Shown: positions 31,626 to 40,359, counted from the stretch's first letter. The stretch is 64,000 bases of DNA from DASRHY01 sp035650275 (GCA_035650275.1 DASRHY010000077.1:1-64000); one strand, 5' to 3'. Translations and numbers: made by a program. The notes: generated from the letters alone by a model not told the origin.

Positions 31626-32652
31626 CGGCGGGTCCGGTGCTGCCGCGGACCACGAGGTGCGGTGTCAGCACGAACTCCTCGGCTGCGCCGCGGCCGTTCT
31701 CGAGCCGGTCGGCCGCGACCTGGACGGCGTGCGCGGCGAGCTGTTCGGCGTCCTGGTCGACCGAGGTCAGGTCGATGTGCGCGAGCCGCGCCAGCGTGCT
31801 GTTGTCGTACCCGACGATGGACACCTGCTCCGGTACGCCGACGCCTGCCCGGCTGAACGCGTCCTGCAGACCGACCGCGCACATGTCGTTGTACGCGACC
31901 ACCGCGGTCGGCAGCTCCGGGGACTCCAGCAGTGCGTGGGCGGCTTGCGCGCCCGCCCGCTCGTCGAGCCCGCCTGGGACGACACGTACCGACCCGGTCA
32001 GGCCGTTCCGGCGCATCGCCGTACGGTAGCCGCGGCGGCGCAGCGACGCGATCGGGCCCTTGCCGGCGTCGACGAACGCGATGTCGCGGTGCCTGAGCCC
32101 GACCAGGTGGTCGACGGCCTGCGCCACACCCAGGTCGTCGGCCGCCCGCACCACGTCGATGTCAGCACCGGTCTGCTTGCCGATGACGACGACCGGCAGC
32201 TGCCGGCTGAGCGCGCCCAGCTGTGAGACCGAGACGGCCGGCCCGAGCAGGATGACCGCCTCGCAGCGGAAGTCCAGCAGCGCGTCGACGGCCCGTCGTT
32301 CGTCTCGGCCGGCGGTCACCGTGCTCAGCACCAGGTCGTAGCCGCGTCCCTCACTGGCCTGGTGGAGGTCCTCGACCAGCTCCGCGTGGAACGGGCTGCG
32401 GATGTCGAGCATGACGCCGAGCAGCCGGGTGCGCCGGCGGGCGAGCAGGCGAGCGGTCCGGTCCGGCCGGTAACCGAGCCGGTCGGCCGCCTCCCGGACC
32501 CGGCGCCGGGTCTCTTCGCTCGGCCCCGGCCGGTCGCTCAGTGCCAGCGAGACCGACGACGGGGACATCCCGATCGCGGCCGCCACGTCCTCCAGCCGGA
32601 GCCGCCGGGCGCGCGTGCCGTCGGCGTCCAGAGGTTGATCGCGAGTGGCCAC
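31615..32652 (-). CDS. LacI-family transcriptional regulator (module 1)
   Basis: 345 residues: LacI helix-turn-helix (RLEDVAAAIGMSPSSVSLALSDRPG, residues about 18-42), hinge LLARRRTRLLGVM, then a periplasmic-binding-like effector domain. GTG start with AGGAGA 6 bases upstream. It is divergent from a Gfo/Idh/MocA plus TIM-barrel pair, and palindromes in the gap are its likely operators. It is clearly paralogous to the LacI protein at 37314-38333 (shared LLDFRCE/LLDYRCE, ILLGP and YRTAMRR/YKTAMRR blocks). Confidence 0.88.
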   Translation of the reverse strand: MATRDQPLDADGTRARRLRLEDVAAAIGMSPSSVSLALSDRPGPSEETRRRVREAADRLGYRPDRTARLLARRRTRLLGVMLDIRSPFHAELVEDLHQASEGRGYDLVLSTVTAGRDERRAVDALLDFRCEAVILLGPAVSVSQLGALSRQLPVVVIGKQTGADIDVVRAADDLGVAQAVDHLVGLRHRDIAFVDAGKGPIASLRRRGYRTAMRRNGLTGSVRVVPGGLDERAGAQAAHALLESPELPTAVVAYNDMCAVGLQDAFSRAGVGVPEQVSIVGYDNSTLARLAHIDLTSVDQDAEQLAAHAVQVAADRLENGRGAAEEFVLTPHLVVRGSTGPAATA

Positions 32653-32681
32653 GGAATCTCCTGGCGTGGTGTCGAGCTCTT

Positions 32682-32730
32682 GACAGGCGCTTGTCTCGGA
32701 AGGATAGTACAGGGAATTCAAGCGCTTGAA
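32682..32730. promoter_or_regulatory. Two LacI-type operators in the divergent promoter region
   Basis: TTCAAGCGCTTGAA (32717-32730) is a perfect 14-bp palindrome with the central GCGC typical of LacI sites. GACAGGCGCTTGTC (32682-32695) is an imperfect version. Centres are 35 bases apart between the LacI gene and the divergent oxidoreductase, so the regulator probably controls both directions and itself. Confidence 0.75.
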
Positions 32731-32778
32731 ATCCAAGCAGCGCAGGGGACCTAGTCCGTCGGCAGCCGAGGAGCAACC

Positions 32779-33957
32779 ATGTCGTCTTCGTCCATCGGGG
32801 TGGCCGTGATCGGCGCGGGCATGGCAGGTCGCGCGCACGTGGCGGGGTACCGCGCCGCAACCGCGATCCACGGCGCCGGTCTGCCGGAGGTGCGGTTCGT
32901 CGCCGTCGGCGACGTCAACGCCACCGTCGCGAAGGAGACCGCGAACCGGTTCGGCTACCAGCGTGCCGAGTCGAGCTGGCAGGCCATCGCCGACGCGCCG
33001 GACATCGACGTCGTCAGCGTCGTCGTCGCCAACACGCTGCACCGCGAGATCGTCGAGGGCCTACTCGCGGCCGGCAAGCACGTGCTCTGCGAGAAGCCGC
33101 TCGCGCCGAGTGTCGAGGATGCCGAGGCGATGGTGGCCGCGGCCCGGGCAGCCGAGCGGCAGGCCGCGACCGGCTTCACCTTCCGCCGCTCGCCGGCGAT
33201 CAACGCCATCCGCGCACAGCTCGAGTCCGGCGTGATCGGCCGTCCGCTGCACCTCGACGGTCACTACTGGTGCGACTACGGCTGCGACCCTAACGCCCCG
33301 ATGAGCTGGCGGTACAAGGGCGGGCCGGGAAGCGGCGCGCTCGCCGACATCGGCGCGCACCTGGTCGACCTGGCGGAGTTCCTCTGCGGGCCGATCGAGT
33401 CCGTCAGCGGAGCGGTGCTGGCGACGTACATCACCGAGCGGCACCTCCCGGTCGGTGCCGTCGTGGGGCACGCTCTGGCCGCGGTCAGCGAGGAGGCCGA
33501 GCCGGTCGAGAACGAGGACCTGGTCAGCTTCACCGCGCGGTTCGCGTCGGGCGCCACCGCGACGCTGTCGGCCTCCCGGACGGCGTACGGGCACCCGAAC
33601 GGGCTCGGTTTCGAGATCTTCGCCGAGACCGGTGCCGCGACGTTCGACCTCGCCCGCGCATCCGAGTTCGGCTTCGTCGACCACAGCGCCCCGCACGCCA
33701 CGAACGGCTACCGCCAGGTCCTGGTCGGTCCGGACCACCCCTACATCACCGGTGGGCTGCCGATGGACTTCCCGGGCGTCGGCCACGGCCAGAACGACCT
33801 GTTCGCGTTCCAGGCGAGGGCGTTCCTGGGCCAGGTGGCCGGCATCGAGGGACTGCCGCCCTGCCCGACCTTCGAGGACGGCCTGCGCAACCTGCGACTG
33901 CTCGGAGCTGTCGTCCAGTCCGCGGAGGCCGGCGGCGCAGCCGTCTCCGTCAGCTAG
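32779..33957 (+). CDS. Gfo/Idh/MocA oxidoreductase (module 1)
   Basis: 392 residues, at the long end of the family. Rossmann GVAVIGAGMAGRAH, EKP motif VLCEKPLAPS near residue 112, and GALADIGAHLVDLAEFLCG near residue 190 with the catalytic Asp/His. GAGGAG ribosome-binding site. Followed after 28 bases by a TIM-barrel isomerase, a common partner in oxidise/isomerise sugar routes. Substrate unknown. Confidence 0.85.
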   Translation: MSSSSIGVAVIGAGMAGRAHVAGYRAATAIHGAGLPEVRFVAVGDVNATVAKETANRFGYQRAESSWQAIADAPDIDVVSVVVANTLHREIVEGLLAAGKHVLCEKPLAPSVEDAEAMVAAARAAERQAATGFTFRRSPAINAIRAQLESGVIGRPLHLDGHYWCDYGCDPNAPMSWRYKGGPGSGALADIGAHLVDLAEFLCGPIESVSGAVLATYITERHLPVGAVVGHALAAVSEEAEPVENEDLVSFTARFASGATATLSASRTAYGHPNGLGFEIFAETGAATFDLARASEFGFVDHSAPHATNGYRQVLVGPDHPYITGGLPMDFPGVGHGQNDLFAFQARAFLGQVAGIEGLPPCPTFEDGLRNLRLLGAVVQSAEAGGAAVSVS

Positions 33958-33985
33958 CTCGACCCACAGACCGGAAGGACACACC

Positions 33986-34981
33986 GTGAAGCTCGGCGCC
34001 TACACCGCATGCCTGCACGACAAGCCGATCGCCGACGCACTCAAGATCCTGCGTGAGATGGGGCTGGACAGTGCGGAGATCAACTCGGGCGGGTTCCTGC
34101 CCGCGCCGCACCTGCCGATCGAGCAGATCCGGGCCGGCCAGACCGCCCGGGACGACTACCTGGGCCTCTTCGAGTCCAGCGGTGTGGCCCTGACCGCGCT
34201 GAACTGCAACGGCAACCCGCTGCACCCTGACCCCGGGATCCGGCAGAAGCACGCCCAGGACGTTCGCGACGCCATCGAGCTCGCCGCACTGCTCGGCGTG
34301 AAGCGGGTGGTCACGATGTCCGGGCTGCCGGAGGCGCATGCCGGTGGCAGCGCGCCGTCGTGGACGGTGCTGCCGTGGGTCAGCGTCTACCTGGACGCCC
34401 GCGACTACCAGTGGAACGAGGTCGCGATCCCGTTCTGGAAGGACATCCAGGCCCGGGCCGCCGATGCCGACGTCAAGGTCTGCATCGAGATGCACCCGCA
34501 CAACGTGGTCTACAACCCGGCCACGATGGTGCGGCTCGCCGAGGAGATCAACGCCACCCACGTCGGTGCCGAGATGGACCCCAGCCACCTGTTCTGGCAG
34601 GGCATCGACCCGGTTGCCGCACTGGACAGCCTCGGCGGCCTCGTCTACAACGCCGCGGCCAAGGACACCCGGATCAACGAGGCGGCCAAGGTCAACGGCG
34701 TGCTCGACGACCGGTTCGGCCGGATGCTGCCCACCGACCCCGGCGCGCTCGGGCTCGGTGGCACGGAGACCCTCAGCCGGTGGCCGGAGAACTCGTCGTG
34801 GGACTTCGTCGCGGTCGGCCGGGGACACGATGTCGCGTTCTGGACCGAGTTCCTCCGGGCGATCCAGCGGATCGACCCGGAGATGGCGGTCAACATCGAG
34901 CACGAGGACCAGGAGCTCGACCAGCTGGAGGGCCTGGAGTCCGCCGCCAAGACCCTCCTCGCCGCCCAGGCCGCCCTGTAA
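33986..34981 (+). CDS. Sugar phosphate isomerase/epimerase, TIM barrel (module 1)
   Basis: 331 residues starting VKLGAYTACLHDKPIADAL. Metal ligands are seen in CIEMHPHN near residue 165, AEMDPSHL near residue 194 and NIEHED near residue 304, the Glu/Asp/His/Glu set of the AP-endonuclease-2-like superfamily. GTG start with GGAAGGAC upstream. Same transcript as the preceding oxidoreductase; the specific sugar is unknown. Confidence 0.85.
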   Translation: MKLGAYTACLHDKPIADALKILREMGLDSAEINSGGFLPAPHLPIEQIRAGQTARDDYLGLFESSGVALTALNCNGNPLHPDPGIRQKHAQDVRDAIELAALLGVKRVVTMSGLPEAHAGGSAPSWTVLPWVSVYLDARDYQWNEVAIPFWKDIQARAADADVKVCIEMHPHNVVYNPATMVRLAEEINATHVGAEMDPSHLFWQGIDPVAALDSLGGLVYNAAAKDTRINEAAKVNGVLDDRFGRMLPTDPGALGLGGTETLSRWPENSSWDFVAVGRGHDVAFWTEFLRAIQRIDPEMAVNIEHEDQELDQLEGLESAAKTLLAAQAAL

Positions 34982-34989
34982 GTGCCAGC

Positions 34990-35043
34990 GTGTGCGCGAA
35001 TCGCCATACGGGAGCGCTCTCCCTTGGCGATTCGCGAACACAC
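34990..35043. terminator. Hairpin family copy 1 between convergent genes
   Basis: GTGTGCGCGAATCGCCA (34990-35006) pairs with TGGCGATTCGCGAACACAC (35025-35043), apart from two extra bases in the right arm, across an 18-base spacer that itself has a GGGAGCGCTCTCCC palindrome. It fills the 71 bases between the stop codons of the isomerase and the minus-strand dioxygenase-like gene, so it can act as a bidirectional terminator. Nearly the same arms recur at 60049-60104. Confidence 0.8.
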
Positions 35044-35052
35044 AGAGGTGGT

Positions 35053-36204
35053 TCAGCGGCGGGCGGCGTGGTCCGCCAGGGCGGTCTCGAGACGGGCGGC
35101 GGGCCAGCGGTCCGCCACCGCCTGGCGGAGGACGTCGGCCTGGGACGGCGGGGCGAGACCGCCGATCGGCTGGTCCAGGTCCAGGTCGGTCGGGAACGCG
35201 TACCCCTCCGCGCTTGCCGCGATCACGTGCTCGCGGGCAGCCGGGTCGTCCATGGCGAGCAGCTCGGGGTAGAGCGCCAGGCACATCGCGGCCCGGTCGA
35301 CCGACTCCATCGCCCGGCCGAAGGCGGACGAGATCTGTAGCAGGTTCGCCATCCGCCGGATGTCCGCCGAGTGGTTCGACCCCGCCGCGTGGAACAGCGC
35401 CGGGTTGAAGAACACCGCGTCGCCCTTGGCCAGCGGCAGCTGCACGTGGTGCTCGGTGAAGTGCGCGGCGAACTCGGGCCGGCGGTAGGCCAGGTACCCC
35501 GGCTCGTACCTGTGCGAGTGCGGCAGGTACAGCGTCGGTCCGCTCTGCACCGGCATGTCGCAGTGCGCGACTGCGCCCTGCAGGGTGAGCACCGGTGACA
35601 ACCGGTGCACATGTGCCGGGTACGACGCGGCCACCTCGTCGGACTGGAAGCCGAGGTGGTAGTCGCGGTGCACGGTCTGGCCCTCGCCGCCGGGGTTCAC
35701 CACGTTGACCTGTGAGGTGACCTGGTACGCCGGGCCCAGCCAGGCGGTCGCGATCAGCGCGAGCAGGTCGTTGGCGTAGTACGCCGCGAACGCCGCCGGG
35801 TCCCGCAGCGCCAGCTTCTGCAGGGCGTTCCAGACCCGGTCGTTGGCGCCCGGCTTGGCGAAGTGGTCGCCGGCCGCGCCACCCGCCGCCCGCTGGTCCG
35901 CGATCATCGCCTCGAACGCCGCTGTGACCGCGTCGACAGCGGGCGCGGCGAAGGCGCCGGACAGCACCACGATGCCCGGGCCGTCGCTCAGCGCCCGGGC
36001 CAGTTCGGCCTGGACGTCCCGCGGATCGGATGCGGCCCGCAGCCGCGCGGCGTCGTACACGAGCACCTCGTGGTCGACCTGCGAGGCATACGGATAGTCG
36101 GCGGGGTCGGTGCGCTCGGCGACGACGGTCAGCAGGTCCTCCAGCCGGCAGTCCGCAGGCCGCAGCCAGACCTGGGCTGTGGGTGAGGTCGGAAGTGTGG
36201 TCAT
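35053..36204 (-). CDS. Phytanoyl-CoA dioxygenase family protein
   Basis: 383 residues, Fe(II)/2-oxoglutarate dioxygenase fold. The HxD metal motif is VHRDYHLGF near residue 197, and the distal His is in LFHAAGSNHSADIRRM near residue 275, whose Arg can bind 2-oxoglutarate. The ATG at 36204 (MTTLPTSPTAQ) was chosen because the upstream frame enters the divergent regulator's promoter. Its neighbour is a divergent LacI regulator; together they may form a small inducible unit. Substrate unknown. Confidence 0.82.
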   Translation of the reverse strand: MTTLPTSPTAQVWLRPADCRLEDLLTVVAERTDPADYPYASQVDHEVLVYDAARLRAASDPRDVQAELARALSDGPGIVVLSGAFAAPAVDAVTAAFEAMIADQRAAGGAAGDHFAKPGANDRVWNALQKLALRDPAAFAAYYANDLLALIATAWLGPAYQVTSQVNVVNPGGEGQTVHRDYHLGFQSDEVAASYPAHVHRLSPVLTLQGAVAHCDMPVQSGPTLYLPHSHRYEPGYLAYRRPEFAAHFTEHHVQLPLAKGDAVFFNPALFHAAGSNHSADIRRMANLLQISSAFGRAMESVDRAAMCLALYPELLAMDDPAAREHVIAASAEGYAFPTDLDLDQPIGGLAPPSQADVLRQAVADRWPAARLETALADHAARR

Positions 36205-36249
36205 GCCCCTAGCCTGGAACCACGATGACGGTCCGGCCACACCCCGAAC

Positions 36250-36284
36250 CCGTCAAAAACCCGTCAAGTCCGTCAGGTCCGTCA
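36250..36284 (+). promoter_or_regulatory. Four phased CCGTCA repeats upstream of a LacI gene
   Basis: CCGTCA occurs at 36250, 36261, 36270 and 36279, spaced 11, 9 and 9 bases, roughly one helical turn each. The last copy ends 5 bases before the GGAGG ribosome-binding site of the LacI gene. Phased half-sites so close to the start suggest autoregulation or an activator array. Confidence 0.5.
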
Positions 36285-36298
36285 GCAACGGAGGCCGC

Positions 36299-37327
36299 GT
36301 GGGACGTCCGTACCGGGTCCGCGACATCGCCGTCCAGGCCGGCCTGAGCGAGACCACCGTCGACCGGGTGCTGAACCGGCGTGGCAGTGTCAGCATCCGG
36401 GCGACCCGTCAGGTCGAGCAGGCGATCCGCGACCTGGACCGGCAGCAGGAACAGCTCCGGCTGGGTGGCCGGACATTCATCGTCGACCTGGTCATGCAGG
36501 CGCCGGAGCGGTTCAGCGGCGCCGTCCGGAGCGCGCTCGAGGCCGAGCTTCCGGCGCTGCGGCCGGCGGTGATCCGCTGCCGCTTCCACCTGCGCGAGGC
36601 GGGCGGGATCGACGACCTGGTCGGTGTGCTGGACCGGATCGGGTCCCGCGGCTCGCACGGCGTGGTGCTGAAGGCGCCGGACGTGCCCGAGGTGGCCGAG
36701 GCGGTCGACCGGCTGGTCGCGGCCGGGATCCCGGTGGTGACGCTGGTGACCGACGTGCCGGGCAGCCGGCGGCTGGCGTATGTCGGGATCGACAACCGTG
36801 CCGCCGGCGCCACCGCGGCGTACCTGATCGACAGCTGGTTGGGCGAACGGCCGGGCAACGTGCTGGTCACCCTGAGCCGGAACGAGTTCCGCGGTGAGGA
36901 GGAGCGCGAGATGGGCTTCCGGGCGGCGATGCGGCAGCGGGCCCCGCACCGCACGCTGGTCGAGCTGACCGACACCGACGGGCTGGACGAGACCGTCCGG
37001 GCGATGGCGCAGGCGGCGCTGCGTGGCGACCCGGACCTGTGTGCCGTGTACTCGATCGGCGGCGGCAACCTGGCGACGGTCGGGGCGTTCGAGGACCTGG
37101 ACCGGGAGTGCCGGGTGTTCGTCGCGCATGACCTGGACGACGACAACCGGCGGCTGCTGCGGGCCGGCCGGGTGTCCGCGGTGCTGCACCACGATCTCGC
37201 CGACGACGTACGGCGCGTGTGCCGCGCGATCCTGCAGGCGCACGGCGCACTACCGGGCGCGCCGCACACGCTGCCGTCGAACGTCCAGGTGGTGACGCCC
37301 TACAACGTGCCGGTCAGGCTTCCTTAG
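36299..37327 (+). CDS. LacI-family transcriptional regulator with sugar-binding domain
   Basis: 342 residues. The helix-turn-helix is YRVRDIAVQAGLSETTVDRVLNRR (residues about 4-27), followed by a Peripla_BP-type domain (YVGIDNRAAGATAAYLIDSW near residue 161, AVYSIGGGNLATVGAFED near residue 248). GTG at 36299 with GGAGG 4 bases upstream. It ends by overlapping the end of the convergent LacI gene at 37314 by 14 bases. Confidence 0.85.
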   Translation: MGRPYRVRDIAVQAGLSETTVDRVLNRRGSVSIRATRQVEQAIRDLDRQQEQLRLGGRTFIVDLVMQAPERFSGAVRSALEAELPALRPAVIRCRFHLREAGGIDDLVGVLDRIGSRGSHGVVLKAPDVPEVAEAVDRLVAAGIPVVTLVTDVPGSRRLAYVGIDNRAAGATAAYLIDSWLGERPGNVLVTLSRNEFRGEEEREMGFRAAMRQRAPHRTLVELTDTDGLDETVRAMAQAALRGDPDLCAVYSIGGGNLATVGAFEDLDRECRVFVAHDLDDDNRRLLRAGRVSAVLHHDLADDVRRVCRAILQAHGALPGAPHTLPSNVQVVTPYNVPVRLP

Positions 37328-38333
37328 GCGCGGCCGTGGTGCCCCGCACGACCAGCGAGGGCGGTACGACGAGCTCGTCGTCGGCGAAGACATCACCGTC
37401 CAGCCGGGCCACCGCACGGCCGACGGCCAGCTCCGCGAGCCGCTTCGGGTCCTGCCCGATCGTGGTCAGGTCGACGTGCGAGAGCCCGGCCAGGTTGCTG
37501 TCGTCGTACCCGACCACCGACATCTCACCGGGGACGTCGCGGCCGGCCTTGCGGAGCGTGTCCAGCATTCCGATCGCGCACTTGTCGTTGAAGGCGGCGA
37601 CGGCCGTGGTGCGCGGCGCCTCACGCAGAATCCGCTTCGCGGCGGCGACTCCGTCGTCCTCGGTCAGCCCGCCGCCGACCACCCAGATGTGCTCGCTCAT
37701 CCCGGCCCGCCGCATCGCGGTCTTGTACCCGACCCGGCGCTCGGCCGCTCCCGGGGCGCGGCCGCCGTCCACGTGCACGATCCGCCGGTGGCCGAGCGAG
37801 ACCAGATGCTCGACCGCCTGACGCAGGCCGTCGCTGTCGTCGCTGCGCACCACGTCGACGCCGTCCGCGGTCACCTTCCGCGCCACCACCACGGTCGGCA
37901 TCGCCGCGGCCAGCTCGGCGAGCGCCTTCGCCCGCTGGTCCGGCCCGAGCAGGATCAGGCCCTCGCAGCGGTAGTCCAGCAGCGCCTGGATCGCCCGTGG
38001 CTCGTCCCGGGTCGGCGCCACCGCGCTGAGCGCGACGTCGTACCCGGCCAGGTCGGCGGCGGCGTACAGCGCCTCGACCAGGTCGCCGTGGAAGGCGTGC
38101 CGGACGCCGTACACGACACCGAGCAGCTTGGTGCGCTGCCGGCCGAGCAGCCGGGCCCGGTGGTCCGGGCGGTAGTCCAGCTCAGCCGCCGCCTCGAGCA
38201 CCCGGGCGCGGGTGGTGTCGCTCGCTCCGGGCGCGTCGCGATACACGATCGATACCAGGGCCCTCGACACTCCCGCCTTGGCCGCTACGTCCTCCATGGT
38301 CGGGCGGCGCGATCTGAGGTCGGGGCCTCTCAC
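37314..38333 (-). CDS. LacI-family transcriptional regulator (module 2)
   Basis: 339 residues from a GTG. The helix-turn-helix is TMEDVAAKAGVSRALVSIVY and the effector domain is typical of LacI. It is closely paralogous to the regulator at 31615-32652. It faces another Gfo/Idh/MocA plus TIM-barrel pair across two AGCGCT-centred palindromes. The start could instead be the internal ATG 12 codons later (MEDVAAKAG); GTG is preferred because AGGAGA lies upstream. Confidence 0.85.
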   Translation of the reverse strand: MRGPDLRSRRPTMEDVAAKAGVSRALVSIVYRDAPGASDTTRARVLEAAAELDYRPDHRARLLGRQRTKLLGVVYGVRHAFHGDLVEALYAAADLAGYDVALSAVAPTRDEPRAIQALLDYRCEGLILLGPDQRAKALAELAAAMPTVVVARKVTADGVDVVRSDDSDGLRQAVEHLVSLGHRRIVHVDGGRAPGAAERRVGYKTAMRRAGMSEHIWVVGGGLTEDDGVAAAKRILREAPRTTAVAAFNDKCAIGMLDTLRKAGRDVPGEMSVVGYDDSNLAGLSHVDLTTIGQDPKRLAELAVGRAVARLDGDVFADDELVVPPSLVVRGTTAAPKEA

Positions 38334-38389
38334 GTCACTCAGTGGTCTCTCCTGCCACTCGTGATTTCCCCGTCGAACCGGACCAAGAG

Positions 38390-38472
38390 TAGAGCGCTCT
38401 AGCAATCTTTGCCAGACCTCTTGACGAACCGTGGACGCCCGGTGTTCCCTGGCAGGACTAGAGCGCTCTAGT
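38390..38472. promoter_or_regulatory. Two LacI operators flanking a promoter (module 2)
   Basis: TAGAGCGCTCTA (38390-38401) and ACTAGAGCGCTCTAGT (38457-38472) are perfect palindromes. Centres are about 69 bases apart, close to seven helical turns, which would permit looping. A TTGACG -35-like box sits at 38421-38426 between them. They differ from the module 1 operator only outside the AGCGCT core. Confidence 0.8.
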
Positions 38473-38511
38473 AGTTCGGCCATGACACGCAAGCGCCATC
38501 GAGAGGACGTT

Positions 38512-39564
38512 ATGTCACGTCTGCACACCCCGGTCCGGCTCGGCCTGATCGGTGCCGGACGGATCGGCACCATGCACGCTCGCAACATCGCCCGCCGGAT
38601 CCCGGCCGCGCGGCTCGCCGCCGTCGCTGACCCGGTGCCGGGCGCGGCCGAGCGGCTGGCGTCCGAGCTCGGCGCCGAGGCCACCACCGACCCGGCCGAG
38701 CTGGTCAAGGAGGTCGACGCCGTCGTCATCACCGCGTCGGCCACCGCGCACACCGAGCTGGTGATCGCCGCCGCGGAGGCCGGCCGGCCGGTGTTCTGCG
38801 AGAAGCCGATGGCGCTCACCCTCGCCGACGCGGACCGGGCGCTCGGTGCGGTCGGGGCCGCCGGGGTAGCGCTGCAGGTCGGCTTCAACCGCAGGTTCGC
38901 CGCGGACTTCCGGGCCGCGCACGACCTGATCGTTGCCGGCGGCATCGGTACGCCGCAGCTGATGCGGTCGGTCACCCGGGACCCGGCCGGCGCGGTCGCC
39001 GACCCGGGCGCGGTGAGGCCGTGGACGATCTTCCGGGAGACGCTGATCCACGACTTCGATGTCCTGCGCTGGCTGAACCTGAACGCGGAGCCGGTCGAGG
39101 TGTACGCCACCGCGGACGCGCTGGTCGCGCCGTCGTACAAGGCGAAGGGGCTGCTGGACACGGCCGTCGTCGTGGTCCGGTTCGAGAACGGGGCGATCGC
39201 GACCGCCGAGGCCAGCTTCTCCGCGGCGTACGGGTACGACGTACGCGGCGAGGTGTTCGGCTCGGCCGGCATGGTCAGCGCCGGCGACCTGCGCCGGCAC
39301 GCGATGCGGTTCCACGGTGCCGACGGGCTGTCCCAGCCGACTGTGCGCAGTGATGTCGAGCTCTTCGGCGACGCCTACACCGCGGAGCTGGCCAGCTTCG
39401 TCGACTGCGTGCGCGAGCAGAAGGTGCCCGAGGTGACCGGCGCGGACGCGCGGTCGGCACTGGCCATCGCGGTGGCCGCGATCGCGTCGGTCGAGCAGGA
39501 GCGGCCGGTCCGGCTGACCGAGCTGGAAGGCTACCGGACGCTCGACCTCACGGCGCGGACCTGA
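38512..39564 (+). CDS. Gfo/Idh/MocA oxidoreductase, IolG-like (module 2)
   Basis: 350 residues. Rossmann LGLIGAGRIGTMHA, EKP motif VFCEKPMALT near residue 98, catalytic HDFDVLRWLN near residue 181. The whole length resembles inositol 2-dehydrogenase. The ATG at 38512 follows GAGAGGA. Its TGA overlaps the ATG of the following isomerase. The paired isomerase and LacI control suggest a dedicated polyol or sugar route. Confidence 0.86.
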   Translation: MSRLHTPVRLGLIGAGRIGTMHARNIARRIPAARLAAVADPVPGAAERLASELGAEATTDPAELVKEVDAVVITASATAHTELVIAAAEAGRPVFCEKPMALTLADADRALGAVGAAGVALQVGFNRRFAADFRAAHDLIVAGGIGTPQLMRSVTRDPAGAVADPGAVRPWTIFRETLIHDFDVLRWLNLNAEPVEVYATADALVAPSYKAKGLLDTAVVVVRFENGAIATAEASFSAAYGYDVRGEVFGSAGMVSAGDLRRHAMRFHGADGLSQPTVRSDVELFGDAYTAELASFVDCVREQKVPEVTGADARSALAIAVAAIASVEQERPVRLTELEGYRTLDLTART

Positions 39565-40343
39565 TGGGCTTCGAGCTCGCGGTGTGCGCCGAGATGGTGT
39601 TCACCGACCTGCCGTTCGCTCACCGGGTCCGGCGGATCGACGAGCTCGGCTTCGCGGTCGAGCTCTGGGACTGGACCGCCAAGGACACCGACACACTCAA
39701 AGGGACCGGCGCCCGGTTCTCGTCGATGACCGGGTACGTGACCGGGGACCTGCTGGACGGTGCGGACGAGCTGCTCCGGACGGCGGCCGAAGCCCTCGCG
39801 GTCGCGGAGAAGCTCGGCTGCCCGCGGCTCAACCTGCACGGCACCGGGCTCGGCCCGGACGGTCTGCCGGTGACGCCGTCGTACCAGGTCACCGGCCCGA
39901 TGTGGCTCGCGGCCGAGCGCACGCTGCGGCGGGTCGCAGCGCTGGGGGAGACCGCGGGCCTGACTTTCACCCTGGAGAACATGAACACCGAGGTCGACCA
40001 CCCGGGCGTGCCGTTCGCGCGGGCCGCCGACACGATCGCGCTGGTGGAGGCGGTCGGCAGCCCGCACCTGCGCCTGAACCTGGACCTGTACCACGCCCAG
40101 ATCGGCGAGGGGAACCTGATCGAGCTGATCCGGCGGGCGCTGCCGCTGGTCGGTGAGATCCAGGTCGCGGACGTGCCCGGCCGGTGCGAGCCGGGCACCG
40201 GCGAGATCAACTATCCGGCCGTCGCAGCAGCGCTCGACCGGGCCGGGTACCGCGGCACGGTGGCGCTCGAGGCCTGGGCGTCCGGAGACAGTGTCGTTGC
40301 GCTGGAGAGGTTCCGGGCGGCGTTCACGCCGACTTTGTCCTGA
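39564..40343 (+). CDS. Hydroxypyruvate-isomerase-like TIM barrel (module 2)
   Basis: 259 residues, the normal length for Hyi-type isomerases. LNLHGTG near residue 93, FTLENMNTEVDHPG near residue 135 with the metal Glu, LNLDLYHAQIGEGNL near residue 172 and the terminal VALEAW are characteristic. It probably isomerises hydroxypyruvate/tartronate semialdehyde or a related keto-sugar made by the preceding oxidoreductase. Coupled to it by a one-base overlap. Confidence 0.85.
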   Translation: MGFELAVCAEMVFTDLPFAHRVRRIDELGFAVELWDWTAKDTDTLKGTGARFSSMTGYVTGDLLDGADELLRTAAEALAVAEKLGCPRLNLHGTGLGPDGLPVTPSYQVTGPMWLAAERTLRRVAALGETAGLTFTLENMNTEVDHPGVPFARAADTIALVEAVGSPHLRLNLDLYHAQIGEGNLIELIRRALPLVGEIQVADVPGRCEPGTGEINYPAVAAALDRAGYRGTVALEAWASGDSVVALERFRAAFTPTLS

Positions 40344-40344
40344 C

Positions 40345-40359
40345 AGTGGCCCTGCCACT
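40345..40359. promoter_or_regulatory. Short inverted repeat before a GntR gene
   Basis: AGTGGC-CCT-GCCACT is a 6-3-6 inverted repeat located 2 bases after the isomerase stop and 7 bases before the GntR start. It may be a GntR operator or weak attenuator. Confidence 0.4.
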
